DNA from: Pseudonocardia endophytica
Lineage (GTDB): Bacteria; Actinomycetota; Actinomycetes; Mycobacteriales; Pseudonocardiaceae
DNA length: 64,000 nucleotides
NCBI RefSeq assembly: GCF_004339565.1
Contig: NZ_SMFZ01000002.1
Coordinates: 1,054,001-1,118,000, forward strand
Direction of reading: 5' to 3'
The stretch's first letter is position 1, and the number at the start of each line of letters is the position of its first letter. This document shows, in pieces, positions 59,497 through 64,000 of the stretch. Made by a program: the position numbers and the translations under genes. The notes under the pieces were generated by a model. The model had not been told where the DNA came from. It saw only the letters and a list, made by a program, of their open reading frames with translations, and made no database searches.

Positions 59497-60752
59497 GCCT
59501 CCTCCTGGAACGGACGGCGCCGCTGGTCGACCGGGCCCGCACGAGCGGCGTCGAGGCGCGGCTGCTGCAGGTGCTCGTGTTCGTCACCGTCGGGCTCGGG
59601 TCCTGCGAGGGCTACCTGTTGGAGTACAGCGACACGCTGACGAAGGTCCCGGCCGCGCTGCTCGTCGTGACCTGGTTCGCCGTGCGGGTGCGACGGCTGC
59701 GCACCCCGCAGTTCCACCCGGTGCACGTCGCGCTCGGCCTGCTCGCGATCGCGGTGCTCGCGTCCGCGGCGATCCACAACGGCGACACGTTCACCATGCA
59801 GTACACCCAGCGCTGGCTGTCCTACCTGCTCACCGCGCTCGTGCTGCTGGACGTCGCGTCCCGCGAGGTGCCGGCCAGGGTGGTCGTCTGGGCGGCCGTG
59901 ACCGGCGCGGCGATCGCCGGCGGCGGTGCGCTGTGGAGCTTCCTGGTCGAGGGCGAGCCGCGCGCGTCCGGCCCGATGGAGGACCCGAACGACCTGGCCT
60001 ACGTGGTCGTCGCGGCCGTCCCGCTGCTGATCGCGCTGTTCGCGCGCCGTCCCCGTCCCGACCGCACGACGAGCCTGCCTCGCCCGGCCGTCGCGCTGAT
60101 CGGGGTGCTCGTGGTGGTCCTGGTGCTGGGTGCAGCCGTCACCGTGTCCCGCGGCGGGTTCATCGCGCTCGGCGTCGCGCTCGTCTGGCTGGCGCTGCGG
60201 CGCGCGATCCCGGGCCGGGTGCTGGCCGCGGCCGGGGCCGCCGTCGTGGTGGCGGCCGTCGTCGTCGTCGCGCTGTTCCCGACGCTCGTCGGGACGGCGC
60301 TGAACCAGAAGGACCAGGTCGCCGGGTCCAACGTGGACGACCGCGCGCTGCGCTGGGAGGTCGCGGCCACGATGATCCCGGAGCACCCGCTGCTCGGCGT
60401 CGGGCCGGGCGGGTTCCGCAGCAACTACCTCGGCGTCTCGCACAACGCCGAGCTCGCCGAGCAGACGCCCGTCGCGCACAACATGTACGTCGAGACCGCG
60501 GCCGAGCTGGGCCTGGTCGGCCTGGCCGGGTTCGCCGCGACGATCGGTGTCGGGCTCTGGGCGTCCGAACGGGCCGTGCGCGCCGCCGGCGACGGCCCGG
60601 AACGGCTGCTGCCGCTGGGCGTGCAGGGCTCGCTGATCGCGATCTGCGTCGCCTCGACGTTCCTGTCCGAGCAGTACTACATGCCGCTGTGGTCGATGAT
60701 CGCGGTCGCGTGCGCGCTGCACCTGCGCAGTCGTCGGAGGGTGGAGCCGTGA
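59493..60752 (+). CDS. O-antigen ligase/polymerase-like membrane protein (Wzy/WaaL family)
   Basis: 419 residues with about 11 helices. NDLAYVVVAAVPLLIAL, VTVSRGGFIALGVALVWLALR and LLGVGPGGFRSNYLG form the Wzy_C core. A periplasmic loop with VAHNMYVETAAELGLVGLAGF (N-x-Y/F-L-E/x...G) is the classical ligase motif. It polymerises or ligates lipid-linked glycan units outside the membrane. GTG 59493 overlaps the GT4 stop by 4 bp. Confidence 0.88.
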   Translation: MSLLLERTAPLVDRARTSGVEARLLQVLVFVTVGLGSCEGYLLEYSDTLTKVPAALLVVTWFAVRVRRLRTPQFHPVHVALGLLAIAVLASAAIHNGDTFTMQYTQRWLSYLLTALVLLDVASREVPARVVVWAAVTGAAIAGGGALWSFLVEGEPRASGPMEDPNDLAYVVVAAVPLLIALFARRPRPDRTTSLPRPAVALIGVLVVVLVLGAAVTVSRGGFIALGVALVWLALRRAIPGRVLAAAGAAVVVAAVVVVALFPTLVGTALNQKDQVAGSNVDDRALRWEVAATMIPEHPLLGVGPGGFRSNYLGVSHNAELAEQTPVAHNMYVETAAELGLVGLAGFAATIGVGLWASERAVRAAGDGPERLLPLGVQGSLIAICVASTFLSEQYYMPLWSMIAVACALHLRSRRRVEP

Positions 60753-62716
60753 CCGGCCCGCGCGTGCTCCAGGTGATCAACGAGATGGGCGCAGGCGGTG
60801 CCGAGCGGGTGGCCGCCGAGCTGGCCCGCGGGCCGTGGACGTCCTGCGTCGTGAGCTCCGGCGGGGTGCGTGCCGACGAGCTCGCCGCCGACGGCGTCGA
60901 CGTGCGCCCGATGCGGATGGCCCGCCGGTCCCCGCTCGCGATGGTCCGTTCCGTCCGTGATCTGCGACGGGCGGTGCGGGGGTTCGATCCGGACGTCGTG
61001 CTCGCGCACAACGTGCTGGTCGGGATCGTCGCGTGGCTGGCGCTGCACCTGATGCGCCGCAGGCCGCCGCTGGTCACCGTGTTCCACGGCGTCGCCGCCG
61101 ACGACTACGCGAGCGCGGCGCGGATCCTGTCCCGGACGTCCGACGTCGTCGTCGCCGTGTCCGAGGCGATCGCCCGCAGGCTCACCGCGGCCGGACTGCG
61201 CGGCCCGCGGCTGACGGTGATCCGCAACGCGGTGCCCGCGCCGGAGCATCGGGAGCGGGACGCCGCACGCCGCGCGCTCGACCTGCCCGTCGGGACGGAC
61301 GTGGTGCTGTGCGCCGCCCGGATGGTCGAGCAGAAGCGCCACGACGTGCTGCTGCGGGCCTGGGACCAGATGCCCGCCGACGCGGTGCTGCTGCTGGCGG
61401 GCGACGGGCCGCTGCGGGCCGGCCTCGAGGAGTCGGCCGACCACCTCGGGGACCGCGTGCGGTTCCTCGGCACCCGCGACGACGTGCCCGAGCTGCTGTC
61501 CGCCGCCGACGCGTGCGTGCTGACCAGCGACTGGGAGGGCCTGCCGATGGTTGTCCTCGAGTCGATGGCGGCCGGGCGCCCGATGGTGGCCACCGACGTC
61601 GACGGCGTCCGCGAGGCCCTCGGCGACGGGGCGGGCGTGCTCGTCCCGGCCGGCGACCCCGGTGCGGTGGCCAGGGGCCTGCGCGACGTGCTCGACGACG
61701 CCGGGAAGCGCGACCGGGTCGTCCGTGCCGCGCACGATCGGATCGCGGCCGACCACGACCCGGCCGTCGTCCTGGACCGCTACGACGCCGTGCTGCGCGA
61801 CGCCCGGCTGGCCCCGGCCCGCCCCGGGCGGCTGTGGGTCGGGCTGCGGGCGGCGTCGGCCGGCGTGCTCGTGTTCGCGGCCGTGCTGGCCGGCGTGCTC
61901 GCCGCGCCGGCCGGCTACCAGGGCACGGTCGGCATGATCGCCCGCCCGGACGCCGGCGGCAGCTCCGTCGCCAGCGGCGAGGCCCCGTCCACCGGCTACG
62001 GCGAGGTCGTGGCGCTCGCGCTGCCCGCGCTGCCGGAGCTGGCGACGAGCCCGTCGATCCTGGACGGCGTCTCGTCGGACGTGCCAGGGGCGCCGTCCGG
62101 GACCGCGATCCGTCCGGACGTGTCGGTCGAGCTCCTGCCCGGCTCGGGGGTGGCCCGGGTGAGCGTCCGCAACGACGACCCGGACACGGCCGCCGCCCTG
62201 GCCCAGGCCTTGGCCGCCCGGATCGAGGCGTCCCGACCGCTCGCCCCGGCCGGCACGCTCTCGCCGGTGGACGCCAGGGCCGTCGTCACCGAGGTCTCCC
62301 CGGGTACGACGATCGGTGCCGCCCTCGCCCTGCTGGCCGGGCTCGTCGCGGCGGCCGTCGTCGCGGCGCTGTTGCTCCCGCGCAGGCGGTCGGTTCCGCA
62401 CGCGGCCCTGCTGCGCGCCGTCACCGCGACCGGTCGGGCCCCGGTGGCCGTGCTCGACGTCGCCGACCCGGTGCTGCGCGAGCGCCTGAGGCTGCTCGCC
62501 GGGGACACGGTCCCGCGCGTCGTCGCGGCGGGTCCCGGGCTGGAGGACCCGGTCCGGGCGCTGGCCGCCGATCTCGAGGCGTCGCGTCCCGAGCCCGGCG
62601 GGCGACGTCCGGTCGTCGCCGTCGCGGACCGTCGGCGGACCGGGACCGGCGACCTGACCGGCACCGTCGCGGCGCTCCCCGCCGACGCGGACCTCCTCGC
62701 GGTGGTGCTCGTCTAG
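60749..62716 (+). CDS. GT4 glycosyltransferase fused to a Wzz-like (PCP) chain-length module
   Basis: 655 residues. Residues 1-352 are a complete GT4 enzyme: EMGAGGAERVAAELA, VTVFHGVAADDY, VLLLAGDGPLRAGLEESADHLG and the E-x7-E motif in DWEGLPMVVLESMAAGRPMVATD. Residues about 360-530 form two membrane helices (VGLRAASAGVLVFAAVLAGVL and TIGAALALLAGLVAAAVVAALLL) around a periplasmic loop (YQGTVGMIARPDAG...VARVSVRNDDPDTAAALAQALAARI), like a Wzz/BY-kinase-adaptor protein. The remaining 125 residues look like a degenerate, P-loop-less BY-kinase tail (APVAVLDVADPVLRERL). GTG 60749 overlaps wzy. Reading frame and codon bias are uninterrupted across the join at about 352-360. Confidence 0.8.
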   Translation: MTGPRVLQVINEMGAGGAERVAAELARGPWTSCVVSSGGVRADELAADGVDVRPMRMARRSPLAMVRSVRDLRRAVRGFDPDVVLAHNVLVGIVAWLALHLMRRRPPLVTVFHGVAADDYASAARILSRTSDVVVAVSEAIARRLTAAGLRGPRLTVIRNAVPAPEHRERDAARRALDLPVGTDVVLCAARMVEQKRHDVLLRAWDQMPADAVLLLAGDGPLRAGLEESADHLGDRVRFLGTRDDVPELLSAADACVLTSDWEGLPMVVLESMAAGRPMVATDVDGVREALGDGAGVLVPAGDPGAVARGLRDVLDDAGKRDRVVRAAHDRIAADHDPAVVLDRYDAVLRDARLAPARPGRLWVGLRAASAGVLVFAAVLAGVLAAPAGYQGTVGMIARPDAGGSSVASGEAPSTGYGEVVALALPALPELATSPSILDGVSSDVPGAPSGTAIRPDVSVELLPGSGVARVSVRNDDPDTAAALAQALAARIEASRPLAPAGTLSPVDARAVVTEVSPGTTIGAALALLAGLVAAAVVAALLLPRRRSVPHAALLRAVTATGRAPVAVLDVADPVLRERLRLLAGDTVPRVVAAGPGLEDPVRALAADLEASRPEPGGRRPVVAVADRRRTGTGDLTGTVAALPADADLLAVVLV

Positions 62717-62860
62717 GCGCCGGCCGAGCGGGGACACCTCCCGTCGGCCCGGCTATCACACTGTCGTAACCCGCCTTCCGTATGGTCGACTACAGGCAGC
62801 CGTCCGGTCGCGTGTACCAGCCGGGTGGCAGCGCCGAGTCGCTCCCCCGGAGGTGGTCGC

Positions 62861-63475
62861 GTGCCGTACCGACAACCGGTCCCCAGCGGTGCCGACCTCG
62901 AGGTCGTCGACGATCTCGATACGGGGACGGCACTGCGGCCCGCACCGGACCCGGGTGCGGTGCCCCCGGGGTCGAGGGTCCTGCTGCTGAACGCGAGTTT
63001 CGAGCCGCTGGCCGTGGTCACCGCGAAGCGTGCGATCGTGCTGCTGCTCTCCGGCAAGGCCGAGTGCATCCAGGAGGCGCTCGAGGGCGCCGCCTTCCGC
63101 TCGGAGAACCTGTCGCTCCCCGCGCCGTCCGTCATGCGGCTGTCCCGCTACGTGCGCGTGCCGTACCGCCGCGCCGTCCCGATGACCCGCGCGGGCGTGC
63201 TCCGCAGGGACGCCCGCCGCTGCGCCTACTGCGGCCGCCGTGCCGACACGATCGACCACGTCATCCCGCGCAGCCGCGGAGGCGTGCACAGCTGGGAGAA
63301 CTGCGTCGCGGCCTGCCGGGCCTGCAACTCGCGCAAGGCCGACCGGCTCGTCGAGGAGCTGGGCTGGACGCTGCGCGTGAAGCCCGCGCCGCCGTCGCGC
63401 AGTGCGGGTGGTGTCCTGGTGCTGGCCGTCGAACCGCTCCCGGCGTGGGAGCCGTGGCTGAACGTCGCCGCGTGA
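62861..63475 (+). CDS. HNH endonuclease family protein
   Basis: 204 residues. A zinc-bound HNH domain (about residues 105-165) reads CAYCGRRADTIDHVIPRS...GGVHSWENCVAACRACNSRKADR (C-x-x-C, D-H, N and C-x-x-C). A conserved preceding region (VLLLNASFEPLAVVTAKRAIVLLLSGKAE) is found in many actinobacterial HNH proteins of this kind. No restriction partner or toxin is nearby; the role is unknown, possibly DNA repair. GTG 62861 follows CCCCCGGAGGTGG. Convergent with the EEP gene. Confidence 0.88.
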   Translation: MPYRQPVPSGADLEVVDDLDTGTALRPAPDPGAVPPGSRVLLLNASFEPLAVVTAKRAIVLLLSGKAECIQEALEGAAFRSENLSLPAPSVMRLSRYVRVPYRRAVPMTRAGVLRRDARRCAYCGRRADTIDHVIPRSRGGVHSWENCVAACRACNSRKADRLVEELGWTLRVKPAPPSRSAGGVLVLAVEPLPAWEPWLNVAA

Positions 63476-63478
63476 GGA

Positions 63479-64000
63479 TCACCAGCTGATCCGCGCCGCC
63501 ACCGGCAGGTGGTCGCTGCCGGTGGCGGGCAGCGACCACGCCGCGTCCGGCTGCACGCCCCGGACCAGGATCTGGTCGATCCGGGCGACCGGGAACGGCG
63601 TCGGCCAGGTGAAGCCGAGTCCGTCCCCGGCCGCGACCTGCACGGACGTCGTCTGCGACGAGAGGTCGTCCAGAGCACGGTCGTCGAGCGTTCCGTTCAG
63701 GTCGCCGAGGACCACGACCCGCTCGACGGGCTCCGCGCGGACGGCCGCGGCGAGCGCCTGCGCACCGGCGTCCCGGTCGGCCGTCCAGAAGCCGTTGATC
63801 GGGAAGATCCGCACGGACCCGAGGTGCGCGACGTACACGGCGAGCGGCCCGCGCTCGGTGGCGACCGTCGCGCGCAGCGCCCGGGTCGAGTCCATCGCGA
63901 CGTCGACGGGGCGCACGTCGGAGAGCGGCAGCCTGCTCCACAGCCCGACGGTGCCCTGTGCGACGTGGAACGGGTACGCCGTCGCCAGCTCCCGCTCGTA
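63479..64000 (-). CDS. Endonuclease/exonuclease/phosphatase (EEP) family protein, 5' end outside window
   Basis: C-terminal 173 residues; the N-terminus is past the right edge. The EEP fold shows LAVYVAHLG, VVLGDLNGT (D-x-N metal site) and ATGSDHLPVAARI (catalytic S-D-H). These DNase I-like enzymes cut phosphodiesters; many actinobacterial members with an N-terminal TM region are secreted or membrane-anchored. Whether this one has a TM region cannot be told. Convergent with the HNH gene, 3 bp apart. Confidence 0.88.
   Translation of the reverse strand, partial: YERELATAYPFHVAQGTVGLWSRLPLSDVRPVDVAMDSTRALRATVATERGPLAVYVAHLGSVRIFPINGFWTADRDAGAQALAAAVRAEPVERVVVLGDLNGTLDDRALDDLSSQTTSVQVAAGDGLGFTWPTPFPVARIDQILVRGVQPDAAWSLPATGSDHLPVAARISW

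Overview
The window is a chromosomal segment of a high-GC actinobacterium. The pointers are GTG starts, strong G/C third codon positions, many ATGA/GTGA gene overlaps, an HU protein with a long Lys/Ala tail, a mycothiol-type (MDMPI) protein, coenzyme F420 biosynthesis (FbiD) and GatCAB with a tRNA-Gln. Gene content and the dispersed palindromes suggest the Pseudonocardiales, most likely Pseudonocardia or a close relative. This is inferred from sequence style and gene order, not from a search. There is no insertion sequence, phage, integrase, CRISPR array or rRNA operon.

The backbone follows the order I recall for Mycobacterium tuberculosis Rv3014c to Rv2982c: ligA, an ACT-domain protein, gatCAB, an LppZ-like lipoprotein, DoxX, a CFP6-like PH protein, ilvBNC, serA, leuB, gltX, tRNA-Gln and tRNA-Glu, an IclR regulator, leuCD, hup, mutT1, ppk, fbiD, an acyltransferase and gpsA. 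Accessory blocks interrupt it.

Layout: 1-583 prfC (cut by the window edge). 654-3015 marR, MFS exporter and isochorismatase-like hydrolase (one operon). 3058-5481 ligA with a large insert. 5545-7946 TetR, a 45-aa ORF, a DUF3159 membrane protein and a BKACE-like enzyme. 8152-12440 ACT protein and gatCAB. 12495-16987 a glycosyltransferase remnant, a PP2C-like phosphatase, the lipoprotein, a 2-hydroxyacid dehydrogenase and DoxX. 16991-25497 an accessory block (APH-like kinase, PaaX, VC0807-like membrane protein, azoreductase, MarR, aldo/keto reductase, ilvD, TetR, MDMPI-like). 25758-33294 PH protein, then branched-chain amino acid and serine synthesis (leader peptide with attenuator, ilvBNC, serA, leuB). 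33385-35985 EthD protein and an ImmA/IrrE, MAB_1171c-like, XRE trio. 36310-38087 gltX and two tRNAs. 38185-40467 a membrane-anchored Hsp70-like protein. 40704-43519 iclR and leuCD. 43657-50352 hup, mutT1-ppk, fbiD, acyltransferase and gpsA. 51105-52235 a gamma-lyase-type PLP enzyme. 52695-62716 a surface polysaccharide cluster. 62861-64000 an HNH endonuclease and an endonuclease/exonuclease/phosphatase-family protein (cut by the window edge).

How the genes work together: ilvBNC, ilvD, leuB and leuCD are most of valine/isoleucine/leucine synthesis (ilvE and leuA are not here). They carry at least two visible control devices: a peptide attenuator before ilvB and an IclR palindrome before leuCD. 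gltX, GatCAB and tRNA-Gln fit the indirect Gln-tRNA route. The polysaccharide cluster has a flippase, a polymerase-like protein, three glycosyltransferases (one fused to a chain-length-regulator-like module) and three methyltransferases.

The most unusual features are non-coding: four copies of a 53-bp palindrome whose arms carry a 7-bp core in either orientation, a 7 x 70-bp tandem array filling a convergent gene junction, a 207-bp direct repeat, and many start codons 6-9 nt downstream of a -10-like hexamer, suggesting widespread leaderless transcription.
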